This document shows positions 16,776-24,785 of a stretch of 64,000 bases of DNA, piece after piece. Numbering within the stretch: position 1 is the first letter of the stretch; every line of letters starts with the position of its first letter. Both the position numbers and the translations under genes were made by a program. Source of the DNA: Streptomyces fradiae ATCC 10745 = DSM 40063 (GTDB taxonomy: Bacteria; Actinomycetota; Actinomycetes; Streptomycetales; Streptomycetaceae); NCBI RefSeq assembly GCF_008704425.1, contig NZ_CP023696.1, positions 5,992,501 to 6,056,500 of the forward strand, in the 5' to 3' direction. Under the pieces are notes generated by a model that did not search any database, was not told where the DNA came from, and was given only the letters and a program-made list of their open reading frames with translations.

Positions 16776-17288
16776 GTGCACCCACAGCTCGCCCCCCTCG
16801 TCGCCGCCACCGCGCAGTGGCTGCTGCGCGCGTACCCGCCGGAGAACGGCGCCGTGGACCGCGCCCTCGCCGAGGCGCAGGCCCGCCAGGCGGTGGCCGT
16901 CGCCGCCGCGCTGCGCTACCCCACCGACCTCGACGCCGCCCTGGTCGCCCTGACCGGGGGCGGGGGCGCCGGCCGGCTCGACTGGGCGACCGGCGCGGAG
17001 CCGGACGAGGCCCCCTGGCGGAGCTGGGTGGACGAGGTGCTGGCCAGCTGGGCGGCCTGCCTGCTCGGCGAACCCCGTCTGGCGGAGGCCGCCGTCGCCG
17101 CCGCGGCGGCCACCGCCGGGCACGCCCACGCCGGGTACCGCCGCCTTCTGGCCCCCGGTGACCGGGACCTCCGCGCGGCGGCCCTGCTGCGCCACCCCGA
17201 CCTGCTGGCCCCGGTCGCGGACCTGCACCGCGCGCGGCTGCTGGCCGCCCTGGCCCTCGACCCCGAGGACCCGGCGGTCCCGGTGTAG
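16776..17288 (+). CDS. Conserved hypothetical protein, alanine/leucine-rich
   Basis: I do not recognise this family. With the GTG at 16776 the product is 170 residues, mainly helical (LVAATAQWLLRAYPPENGAV, LAEAQARQAVAVAAALRYP) with a repeated Ala-rich middle. No signal peptide, membrane segment or catalytic motif is evident. An in-frame ATG at 16701 with GGGAG upstream would add 25 arginine/proline-rich residues and is an alternative. Codon usage is normal for the region, supporting a real gene. Confidence 0.6.
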   Translation: MHPQLAPLVAATAQWLLRAYPPENGAVDRALAEAQARQAVAVAAALRYPTDLDAALVALTGGGGAGRLDWATGAEPDEAPWRSWVDEVLASWAACLLGEPRLAEAAVAAAAATAGHAHAGYRRLLAPGDRDLRAAALLRHPDLLAPVADLHRARLLAALALDPEDPAVPV

Positions 17289-17452
17289 CCCGGCGGCCGG
17301 TGGGCGCCGCGGGGCGCCTCCGACCGGGCGCCGCGGGGTGCCCCGCCCTCCCGCGCGCCAGGGTGCCCGGCCCTCCCGGCGCGCCGGCCCCCGGTCCGTC
17401 CACGCCGGGCGACCGGCGGTTCATGCCGGTCCGCCCGGCGACGGCCGCGCGT

Positions 17453-18628
17453 TCAGACGCCCGCCGGCTCCAGGACCGCCGCGAGCGCCGCGGCCAGCCG
17501 GCCCGCTTTGTCCACCGGCAGGCCCGCGATGTTCACGCGGCCCGTCGCCGTGCCGTAGACCGCGTGGTCCCGCCGCAGCACCGTCATCTGCTCCGGCGAC
17601 AGCGGCAGCCCCGCGAACATGCCCTTCTGCCGCGCCAGCGGCTCCGCCCATCCGCCCAGGCCCAGCGCCTCCAGCTCGGCCACGAGGGCGGCGCGGTTGG
17701 CGGCGATCCGGTCGCGCATGCCGTCCAGCTCCGCCCGCCACAGCCCGCGCAGCTCCGCGTCCTGGAGGACGGTCGCCACGACCGCGGCCCCGTGCTCGGG
17801 CGGCATCGAGTACAGGGTGCGGGCGGCGTTCTGCAGGGCGGTCTCCACGTGGCGCAGCGCCGGCGCCGACGAGCCCAGCACGATCGCGCAGCCCGTACGG
17901 TCCGCGTACAGCCCGAAGTTCTTCGAGCAGCTCACCGCGACCAGCACCTCCGGCAGCCGCTCCGCCAGCGTCCTCGCCGCCCACAGGTCCTCGTCCAGAC
18001 CGTCGCCCAGCCCGTGGTACGCCAGGTCCAGGAACGGCACCCAGCCCGTACGGGCCGCCATGTCCGCCAGCGCCTCCCACACCTCGCGCGTCGGGTCGGC
18101 CCCGGTCGGGTTGTGGCAGCAGCCCTGCAGCAGGACCACGTCGTCGCGGCCCGCGCCGCGCAGGTCGGCCAGCAGCTCCTGGTGGTCCGTCCAGCGGTAC
18201 GCGCGCACCGCGAGGCCCGCGGCCTGCAGGATGGGCCGGTGGTTGACGTACGCCGGGTCGCTGATCCACACCGTCGCGCCGGGCCGGGTCTGCCGCACCA
18301 GGTCCGCGAGCAGCCGCAGCGCGCCCGTGCCCGCCACCGTCTGCACGGCGACGGCCCGCCCGGCCGGCACGGCCCCGCCCAGCACCAGCTCCAGCATCGC
18401 CCCGTTGAAGGCCGGGTTGCCCGACAGCCCCCGGTACTCCTTCGACGCGGACACCTCGGCGAGGCGTATCTCGGCCTCCCGCACGGCCCGCATCACCGGG
18501 GTGACGCCGTTGTGGTCGCGGTAGACGCCCAGCACCAGGTCGAGCCGGTCGGTGCGCGGGTCGGCGCCGTACTCGGCGGCCAGGTCCCACAGCGGATCGG
18601 CGGGCGGGGCGGGCAGCAGCTCAAGCAT
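17453..18628 (-). CDS. Class I aminotransferase, aspartate/aromatic type
   Basis: This 391-residue PLP enzyme resembles TyrB/AspC: YRDHNGVTPVMRAVREAE, the YRGLSGNPAF loop, LLQGCCHNPTGADPT (cofactor Asn), PFLDLAYHGLGDG and SCSKNFGLYADRTG with the Schiff-base lysine. GRVNIAGL near the C-terminus lies where the substrate arginine is expected. It probably transaminates aromatic or dicarboxylic amino acids with 2-oxoglutarate. ATG 18626-18628 has GGAGG 9 nt upstream, inside the end of the EamA gene, which it overlaps by 8 nt. The pair is probably one transcript under the Lrp regulator opposite. Confidence 0.92.
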   Translation of the reverse strand: MLELLPAPPADPLWDLAAEYGADPRTDRLDLVLGVYRDHNGVTPVMRAVREAEIRLAEVSASKEYRGLSGNPAFNGAMLELVLGGAVPAGRAVAVQTVAGTGALRLLADLVRQTRPGATVWISDPAYVNHRPILQAAGLAVRAYRWTDHQELLADLRGAGRDDVVLLQGCCHNPTGADPTREVWEALADMAARTGWVPFLDLAYHGLGDGLDEDLWAARTLAERLPEVLVAVSCSKNFGLYADRTGCAIVLGSSAPALRHVETALQNAARTLYSMPPEHGAAVVATVLQDAELRGLWRAELDGMRDRIAANRAALVAELEALGLGGWAEPLARQKGMFAGLPLSPEQMTVLRRDHAVYGTATGRVNIAGLPVDKAGRLAAALAAVLEPAGV

Positions 18629-19592
18629 CGGGGGAGACCTCCGGTTCACGCGGGGTACGGGGGCGCCGGTTCGCGAGGACCACGCCCGTGGTGATGAGGG
18701 GTACGCCGACGAGGACGGCCACCGTCGGCCGCTCGCCCAGCAGGGGGATCGCCAGCAGGACCACGGCCACCGGGCTGAGGCTGCCCACCACGGAGCTGCG
18801 CTCGGCCCCCAGCCGCCTGATCGCGAACGCGTACAGCAGCCCGGCGCACAACCCCACGCCCAGGCCCTGCACCACGAGGAAGAGCGCCACGTCCGCGACG
18901 GCCGCGCCGGCCCATCCGGTCGGCAGGACCCCGGCCGCCACCAGCACCGCGACCACCGCGAACGACGGCAGGCACAGCAGCCCGATCGACCCGACCGGGT
19001 CCAGGTCCACCTCCCGCAGGCCCACCGTGTACAGCGCCCACAGCCCGCTCGCCACCAGCAGCGTCCCGGAGCCCAGCATCACGTCGCCGTCGAACGGCAC
19101 CGCGTACCGCCACACCAGCGCCACCACGCCCGCCGCGATCAGTGCCAGACCGGCCGCCTGCGTGCCGCGCGGCACGCCCCGCCCCCGCGCCACCATCAGC
19201 GCGGACACGAACAGCGGCACCATGCCCGGCACGATCGCCCCGACGAACGACGCGGAGGTCAGCGACCCGCCGAACATCGCCGCCAGGAAGAACGGCACCC
19301 CGGCCCCGCACACGATCTTCGCCGCCGGTCCGGGCCGTACCGACGCCAGCGCCCGCCGGCGCCGCCACAGGGCGGGAGCCAGGACGACCAGCGGCACGCC
19401 GAAGCGCAGCAGCGCCGCGTCGGCGGGCAGCAGCGTCGAGGCGCTCAGCGCGCGGGCGCTCAGCGCGAAGGCCGCCCAGATCGACACGGTCAGCAGCAGC
19501 GCCGCCATGCCCGCGGCGCGCGGGGACAGGGCGCGCGGGAGCGCCGCGCGGCCCGCCGCGGCCACCTCCGCCGTGCTCGTCGTCGCGACCAC
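18621..19592 (-). CDS. EamA/DMT-family transporter
   Basis: This 323-residue membrane protein has about ten hydrophobic helices arranged as two EamA repeats (for example MAALLLTVSIWAAFALSARA and VMLGSGTLLVASGLWALYTV). DMT carriers of this group export amino acids or metabolites. The GTG start at 19590-19592 has GGAGG 5 nt upstream. It overlaps the aminotransferase gene and is divergent from the Lrp gene, so amino-acid efflux coupled to transamination is a fair inference. The substrate is unknown. Confidence 0.88.
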   Translation of the reverse strand: MVATTSTAEVAAAGRAALPRALSPRAAGMAALLLTVSIWAAFALSARALSASTLLPADAALLRFGVPLVVLAPALWRRRRALASVRPGPAAKIVCGAGVPFFLAAMFGGSLTSASFVGAIVPGMVPLFVSALMVARGRGVPRGTQAAGLALIAAGVVALVWRYAVPFDGDVMLGSGTLLVASGLWALYTVGLREVDLDPVGSIGLLCLPSFAVVAVLVAAGVLPTGWAGAAVADVALFLVVQGLGVGLCAGLLYAFAIRRLGAERSSVVGSLSPVAVVLLAIPLLGERPTVAVLVGVPLITTGVVLANRRPRTPREPEVSPDA

Positions 19593-19646
19593 AACACCCT
19601 CCCGAAGTACGAAACCCCCTGTACACCGCAACGCTACGCTCGAAGC

Positions 19647-19703
19647 AGGGGCAGCCGATTGCCAAATCTGCCCCTCACGCCTACCGTGAGGGCAGGATCT
19701 GCC
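19647..19703. promoter_or_regulatory. Array of Lrp-type half-sites
   Basis: GGCAG/CTGCC half-sites alternate in orientation: AGGGGCAG 19647-19654, CTGCCCCT 19668-19675, GTGAGGGCAG 19686-19695 and CTGCC 19699-19703. The first three are about 20 nt apart, two helical turns. AGGGGCAG-N13-CTGCCCCT is a perfect dyad, and the second and third also form a dyad with one extra base. They lie between the divergent EamA and Lrp genes. Confidence 0.6.
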
Positions 19704-19872
19704 ACGATCGGACAGGGTGGGCCGGGGCGGCCGGGACCGGCGGGACGGCTTGGACGGCCGGTACGGCTCGGGCAGCCGGGGGCCCGGACGCCGGTGCGGC
19801 CGGGACCGGCGGGGCGGACCCAGGCGGAGCGGGCGGTCGGGCCCGCACGGGCCCCCGGAGCGGACGGCGGAC

Positions 19873-20337
19873 ATGGACGACATCGACCTGCGGATCATCC
19901 GGGAGCTCCAGGCCGACGGCCGGCTCACCAACCAGGAGCTCGCCGACCGCGTGCGGCTCTCCCCCTCACCGTGCCTGCGCCGGGTGCGCCGCCTGGAGGA
20001 GGCCGGGCTGATCCGCGGCTACACCGCGATGGTCGACCAGGTCGCGTACGGGCTGCCGATCACCGTGTTCGTCCGCATCCGCCTGGAACGGCACACGGCG
20101 GAGGCGGTCGCCGTGTTCGAGGAGCACGTCGCGCTCATCGAGCACATCCAGGACTGCTACCTCATGGCCGGCAGCAGCGACTACCTGCTGCGGGTGGTGA
20201 TCGAGAGCCTGGAGGCGTACGAACGGCTCGTCCGCGACCGGATCCACGCCATCCCCGGCATCGCGTCCATCGAGTCCAGCTTCGCGTTCGGCAGCGTCAA
20301 ACAATCCCGCACCTACCCGCGGCCTGCTTCTCTCTGA
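19873..20337 (+). CDS. Lrp/AsnC-family transcriptional regulator
   Basis: This 154-residue protein has the AsnC helix-turn-helix at about residues 3-50 (DDIDLRIIRELQADGRLTNQ, then SPSPCLRRVRRLEEAGLI) and a RAM ligand-binding domain at about 65-145 (VFVRIRLERHTAEAV and CYLMAGSSDYLLRVV). It should sense an amino acid. It lies opposite the EamA-aminotransferase pair with an array of dyad half-sites between them, the standard layout for a locally acting Lrp regulator. ATG 19873 lacks a close GGAGG (GGAG is 12 nt upstream). Confidence 0.93.
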   Translation: MDDIDLRIIRELQADGRLTNQELADRVRLSPSPCLRRVRRLEEAGLIRGYTAMVDQVAYGLPITVFVRIRLERHTAEAVAVFEEHVALIEHIQDCYLMAGSSDYLLRVVIESLEAYERLVRDRIHAIPGIASIESSFAFGSVKQSRTYPRPASL

Positions 20338-20366
20338 GGCGCGTTGCGCCTCCGGGGCGCTGTGAG

Positions 20367-20499
20367 CGGGTGTCGAGCCCCCGTCCGTGCTCGGCCCTCC
20401 TTCGTCGGGCACTCCGCGCGGCCGGGTTCTCGACACCCGCGCGCCCCTTCGGCTCCACGCGCTCCAGTCGGTTCTCGGCGCCCGCGCGCCCCTTCGGCT
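20367..20499. repeat. Inverted repeat and 30-nt direct repeat before the peptidase operon
   Basis: CGGGTGTCGAG (20367-20377) pairs with CTCGACACCCG (20429-20439). Overlapping the right arm, a 30-nt unit beginning GGTTCTCG and ending CCCCTTCGGCT occurs at 20425-20454 and 20470-20499, with two differences. The 19-nt core is identical. Part may terminate the Lrp transcript. Confidence 0.7.
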
Positions 20500-20545
20500 T
20501 CACCCTTGGTTCAGGGGGTCGTCCGGCTTCGGGGTGGGGTGGGCG

Positions 20546-20561
20546 TACGGTGTGGGGCATG
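20546..20561 (+). promoter_or_regulatory. Leaderless -10 box of the M55 peptidase gene
   Basis: TACGGT at 20546-20551 is followed by 7 nt and then the ATG at 20559. It would drive the four-gene peptidase operon from a leaderless start. Confidence 0.6.
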
Positions 20562-21392
20562 AAGATCCTCATCAGTGCCGACATGGAGGGCGCCACCGGG
20601 GTCACCTGGCCCGCCGACGTCCTGCCCGGCACCCCGCAGTGGGAGCGCTGCCGGAGGCTGTTCACCTCCGACGTCAACGCGGCCGTCCTCGGCTTCCTCG
20701 ACGGCGGCGCCGACGAGGTCCTCATCAACGAGGCCCACTGGACGATGCGCAACCTCCTCCTGGAGGAACTCGACCCGCGCGCCCAGATGCTGACCGGACG
20801 GCACAAGGCGCTCTCCATGGTCGAGGGCGTCCAGCGCGGCGACGTGGACGGCATCGCCTTCGTCGGCTACCACACGGGCGCCGGCACCGAGGGCGTCCTC
20901 GCCCACACGTACCTGGCCAACTCCATCACCGGCGTCTGGCTCAACGGGGTCCGCGCGAGCGAGGGCCACCTCAACGCGCACGTCGTCGCCGAGTACGGGG
21001 TGCCCGTCGTCCTCGTCACCGGCGACGACCTGACGTGCCGCGACGCGCTCGGCTACGCGCCCGAGGCGCGCATGGTCGCCGTGAAGGACCATGTCTCGCG
21101 GTACGCGGCGGTCTGCCGCACCCCCGAGCGGACGGCCGCCGACATCCGCGCGGCGGCGAAGGAGGCGGCGGGCCTCGCCGTACGGTACGAACCGGTGCGC
21201 GGCGGCCCGTACACCGTGGAGCTGGAGTTTGACGCGGAGCACCTGGCCGCGGCCGCCACCGTCGTACCGGGGGTGGCGGCGAGCGGTGAGCGCCGGGTGG
21301 CGTACACCAGCGAGACGATGTACGAGGCCATCCGCACCTTCAAGGCGGTCACCACGATCGTCTCGGCCGCAGTGGAGGAGCAGTATGGCTGA
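20559..21392 (+). CDS. M55-family (DppA-like) D-aminopeptidase
   Basis: This 277-residue protein matches DppA-type zinc D-aminopeptidases: the N-terminal ISADMEGATGV carries the Asp and Glu metal ligands, followed by LINEAHWTMRN, FVGYHTGAG and LAHTYLANSITGVWLNG with the histidine ligands. It should cleave D-amino-acid-containing peptides in the cytoplasm. It is the first gene of a tight operon with M20, S9 and S66 peptidases. The 3' end overlaps the M20 gene by 8 nt. Confidence 0.92.
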   Translation: MKILISADMEGATGVTWPADVLPGTPQWERCRRLFTSDVNAAVLGFLDGGADEVLINEAHWTMRNLLLEELDPRAQMLTGRHKALSMVEGVQRGDVDGIAFVGYHTGAGTEGVLAHTYLANSITGVWLNGVRASEGHLNAHVVAEYGVPVVLVTGDDLTCRDALGYAPEARMVAVKDHVSRYAAVCRTPERTAADIRAAAKEAAGLAVRYEPVRGGPYTVELEFDAEHLAAAATVVPGVAASGERRVAYTSETMYEAIRTFKAVTTIVSAAVEEQYG

Positions 21393-22773
21393 CCGGAGCC
21401 CTCTGGACCGGAAGCAGGACCGGGAGCAGGACCGGGATCGGTACGCGCCGGACGCGCCGGGCGCGACGGCGTTCGACGAGGTGGTGCGGTTCACCTCCGA
21501 CCTCATCCGGATCGACACCACCAACCGCGGCGGCGGCGACTGCCAGGAGCGGCCCGCCGCCGAGTACGTCGCCGAACGGCTGGCCGACGCCGGCGTCGAA
21601 CCGCGCCTGCTGGAGCGCACGAAGGGCCGCGCCAACGTCGTCGCCCGCATCGAGGGCACCGACCCGTCGGCCGACGCGCTGCTCGTCCACGGCCACCTCG
21701 ACGTGGTCCCGGCCGAGCCGGACGAGTGGACCGTCCACCCGTTCTCCGGCGAGGTCCGCGACGGCGTCGTGTGGGGGCGGGGCGCCGTCGACATGAAGAA
21801 CATGGACGCGATGGTCCTCGCCGTCGTCCGCGACTGGGCGCGCCGCGGCGTCCGGCCGCGCCGCGACATCGTCATCGCCTACACGGCCGACGAGGAGGCG
21901 AGCGCCGCCGACGGCGCCGGCTTCCTCGCCGACCGGCACGCCGACCTCTTCGAGGGCTGCACCGAGGCCATCGGCGAGTCCGGCGCGTACACCTTCCACG
22001 CCGGGCACGGCATGACGCTGTACCCGATCGGCGCGGGCGAGCGCGGCACCTCGTGGCTGGAGCTGACCGCGCGGGGCCGCGCCGGGCACGGCTCGAAGGT
22101 GAACCGGGAGAACGCGGTCACCCGCCTCGCCGCGGCCGTCGCCCGCATCGGCGAGCACCGCTGGCCCATCCGCCTCACCACCACCGTCCGCGCCGCCCTC
22201 ACGGAGCTGGCCGCGCTGCACGGCATCGACGCGCCCGACCTGGACGACCCGGAGTACGACGTCGACGCGCTCCTCGCCCGGCTCGGCCCGTCCGCCACCC
22301 TCGTCGAGGCGACCCTGCGCAACAGCGCCAACCCGACGATGCTCCAGGCCGGCTACAAGGTGAACGTCATCCCCGGCGCGGCCGGCGCCCACGTCGACGG
22401 GCGGGTCGTGCCCGGCGGCGAGCGGGAGTTCGAGGCGACCCTCGACCAGCTGACCGGACCGGACGTCGACTGGGAGTACGTGCACCGGGAGGTCGCCCTG
22501 GAGGCGCCGGTCGGCTCCCCGACGTACGCCGCGCTGCGGGCCGCGATCGAGCGGTTCGACCCGGACGCGCACGTCGTGCCGTTCTGCATGTCCGGCGGGA
22601 CCGACGCCAAGCAGTTCTCCCGGCTGGGCATCGTCGGCTACGGTTTCGCCCCGCTGAGGCTGCCCGTCGGCTTCGACTACCAGGCGATGTTCCACGGCGT
22701 CGACGAGCGCGTCCCGGTCGACGCGCTGCACTTCGGCGTCCGGGTCCTCGACCACTGTCTGCGCACCGTCTAG
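21385..22773 (+). CDS. M20-family metallopeptidase
   Basis: This 462-residue enzyme has the co-catalytic zinc site of M20 peptidases: LLVHGHLDVVP, WGRGAVDMKNMDA, the general base in AYTADEEASA, and a final histidine in YQAMFHGVDERVPV. The lid domain lies at about residues 205-330. A charged, Asp/Arg-rich stretch of about 25 residues precedes the fold. The ATG at 21385 has GGAG upstream and overlaps the M55 stop. It probably acts on small peptides or N-acyl amino acids in the same pathway. Confidence 0.93.
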   Translation: MADRSPLDRKQDREQDRDRYAPDAPGATAFDEVVRFTSDLIRIDTTNRGGGDCQERPAAEYVAERLADAGVEPRLLERTKGRANVVARIEGTDPSADALLVHGHLDVVPAEPDEWTVHPFSGEVRDGVVWGRGAVDMKNMDAMVLAVVRDWARRGVRPRRDIVIAYTADEEASAADGAGFLADRHADLFEGCTEAIGESGAYTFHAGHGMTLYPIGAGERGTSWLELTARGRAGHGSKVNRENAVTRLAAAVARIGEHRWPIRLTTTVRAALTELAALHGIDAPDLDDPEYDVDALLARLGPSATLVEATLRNSANPTMLQAGYKVNVIPGAAGAHVDGRVVPGGEREFEATLDQLTGPDVDWEYVHREVALEAPVGSPTYAALRAAIERFDPDAHVVPFCMSGGTDAKQFSRLGIVGYGFAPLRLPVGFDYQAMFHGVDERVPVDALHFGVRVLDHCLRTV

Positions 22774-22793
22774 CCCACAGGGGGGAGTCGTCC

Positions 22794-24785
22794 ATGGAGC
22801 CCACGCGGCCCTACGGAACGTGGCCGTCACCGATCGACGCGGGGCTCGCCGCCGCGCACGACGGGCTGCCCGAGTACGTCGGCACGGTCGGCGACGAGGT
22901 GTGGTGGACCGCGCCCCGGCCCGCCGAGGGCGGCCGGCGCGCCCTGGTGCGCCGCACCGCCGACGGCACGGAGGCCTCCGTCCTGCCGCCCCCGTGGAAC
23001 GTCCGCAGCCGCGTCAACGAGTACGGCGGGCAGCCGTGGGCGGGCACGGCGCGGGGCGGCGGCGCCGGGCCGCTCGTCGTCTTCTGCCACTTCCCCGACC
23101 AGCGGCTCTACGCCCACGAGCCGGACGGCACCGCCCCACCGCGCCCGCTCACCCCGGTCTCGGCGACCGGCGGCGGGCTGCGCTGGGCCGACCCGGTCCT
23201 CCACCCGGACGGCACCGAGGTCTGGTGCGTCCTGGAGGAGTACACCGGCGAGGGCCCCGGCGACGTGCGGCGCGTCATCGCCGCCGTACCGCTCGACGGC
23301 TCGGCCGCCTCCGACCGCACCGCGATACGCGAGCTGACCGACGACCGGCACCGGTTCGTCACCGGGCCGCGCCTCTCCCCGGACGGCACCAGGGCGGCCT
23401 GGCTCGCCTGGGACCACCCGCTGATGCCGTGGGACGGCACGCTCCTGATGACCGGCGAGGTCGTGCCCGGCGGGCCGTTCGCCTCCGTCACGCCCGTCGC
23501 CGGGGCCGTCGACGAGTCGGTCTGCCAGGTCGACTGGGCGCCCGACGGCTCCCTGCTCTACGCCTCCGACCGGGGCGGCTGGTGGGAGCTGTACCGGCGG
23601 GCGCCCGGCGCGACCGAGGCCACCGCCCTGTGCGCGGGCCGCGGGGAGGAGTTCGGCGGGCCGCTGTGGAAGGTGGGCTGGCGATGGTTCCGCCCGCTCG
23701 ACAGCGGCCTCGTCGCCGTCGTCCACGGCCGGGGCACCACCGCGCTGGGCATCCTCGACCCCGAGACCGGGGAACTGGTGGACGCCGCCGGGCCGTGGAC
23801 CGAGTGGGCGCCCACCCTCGCCGCGCACGGCAGCCGCGTCTTCGGCGTCGCCGCCGGCCCGCGCGGCGGCTACGAGGTCGTGGAACTGGACACCGGCACC
23901 GGCCGCGCCCGCGTGGTCGGCGCCGCCCACCGCGACCCGGTCGACCCCGCGTACTACCCGGAGCCGCGGCGGCGCACCTTCACGGGCCCCGGCGGCCGGG
24001 AGGTCCACGCCCACCTCTACCCGCCGCACCACCCCGGCGCCACCGCCCCCGACGGGGAGCTGCCGCCGTACGTCGTGTGGGCGCACGGCGGGCCCACCGG
24101 CCGGTCGCCGCTCGTCCTCGACCTGGAGATCGCCTACTTCACCTCGCGGGGCATCGGCGTCGCCGAGGTGAACTACGGCGGCTCCACCGGCTACGGCCGC
24201 GCCTACCGCGACCGGCTGCGCGGGCAGTGGGGCGTCGTGGACGTCGAGGACTGCGCCGCCGTCGCGCGGGCGCTCGCCGCCGAGGGCACCGCCGACCCGG
24301 CGCGGCTGGCCATCCGCGGCGGCAGCGCCGGAGGGTGGACCGCCGCCGCGTCGCTGGCCGCCACCGACGTGTACGCCTGCGCCGCCGTCCTCTACCCGGT
24401 CCTCGACCTGACGGCCTGGGGGACCGGCGGGGAGACCCACGACTTCGAGTCGCACTACCTGGAGTCGCTCGTCGGCCCGCACGCCGAGGTGCCCGGCCTG
24501 TACGAGGAGCGCTCCCCGCTGAACCGGGCCGACCGGATCAGCGCGCCGTTCGTCCTGCTCCAGGGGCTGGACGACCTGATCTGCCCGCCCGCGCAGAGCG
24601 AGCGGTTCCTGGCCCGCATGGCGGGGCGCGGCGTGCCGCACGCGTACCTCGCGTTCGAGGGCGAGGAGCACGGCTTCCGGCGCGCCGAGACCCTGGTGCG
24701 CGCCCTGGAGGCCGAACTGGCGCTGTACGCGCGGGCCTTCGGCCTCGACCGCGCCGATGTGCCGGAGCTGGAGTGGCGGACGTGA
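22794..24785 (+). CDS. S9-family prolyl oligopeptidase-like peptidase
   Basis: This 663-residue protein has an N-terminal beta-propeller (about 20-400, with repeats such as LSPDGTRAAWLAWD and WAPDGSLLYASD) and a C-terminal alpha/beta-hydrolase. The nucleophile Ser511 is in RGGSAGGWTAA, the acid in LQGLDDLICPP and the histidine in GEEHGFRR. There is no signal peptide, so it should act on oligopeptides in the cytoplasm. ATG 22794 follows GGGGGAG by 6 nt. It is the third gene of the peptidase operon and overlaps the S66 gene as GTGA. Confidence 0.94.
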   Translation: MEPTRPYGTWPSPIDAGLAAAHDGLPEYVGTVGDEVWWTAPRPAEGGRRALVRRTADGTEASVLPPPWNVRSRVNEYGGQPWAGTARGGGAGPLVVFCHFPDQRLYAHEPDGTAPPRPLTPVSATGGGLRWADPVLHPDGTEVWCVLEEYTGEGPGDVRRVIAAVPLDGSAASDRTAIRELTDDRHRFVTGPRLSPDGTRAAWLAWDHPLMPWDGTLLMTGEVVPGGPFASVTPVAGAVDESVCQVDWAPDGSLLYASDRGGWWELYRRAPGATEATALCAGRGEEFGGPLWKVGWRWFRPLDSGLVAVVHGRGTTALGILDPETGELVDAAGPWTEWAPTLAAHGSRVFGVAAGPRGGYEVVELDTGTGRARVVGAAHRDPVDPAYYPEPRRRTFTGPGGREVHAHLYPPHHPGATAPDGELPPYVVWAHGGPTGRSPLVLDLEIAYFTSRGIGVAEVNYGGSTGYGRAYRDRLRGQWGVVDVEDCAAVARALAAEGTADPARLAIRGGSAGGWTAAASLAATDVYACAAVLYPVLDLTAWGTGGETHDFESHYLESLVGPHAEVPGLYEERSPLNRADRISAPFVLLQGLDDLICPPAQSERFLARMAGRGVPHAYLAFEGEEHGFRRAETLVRALEAELALYARAFGLDRADVPELEWRT

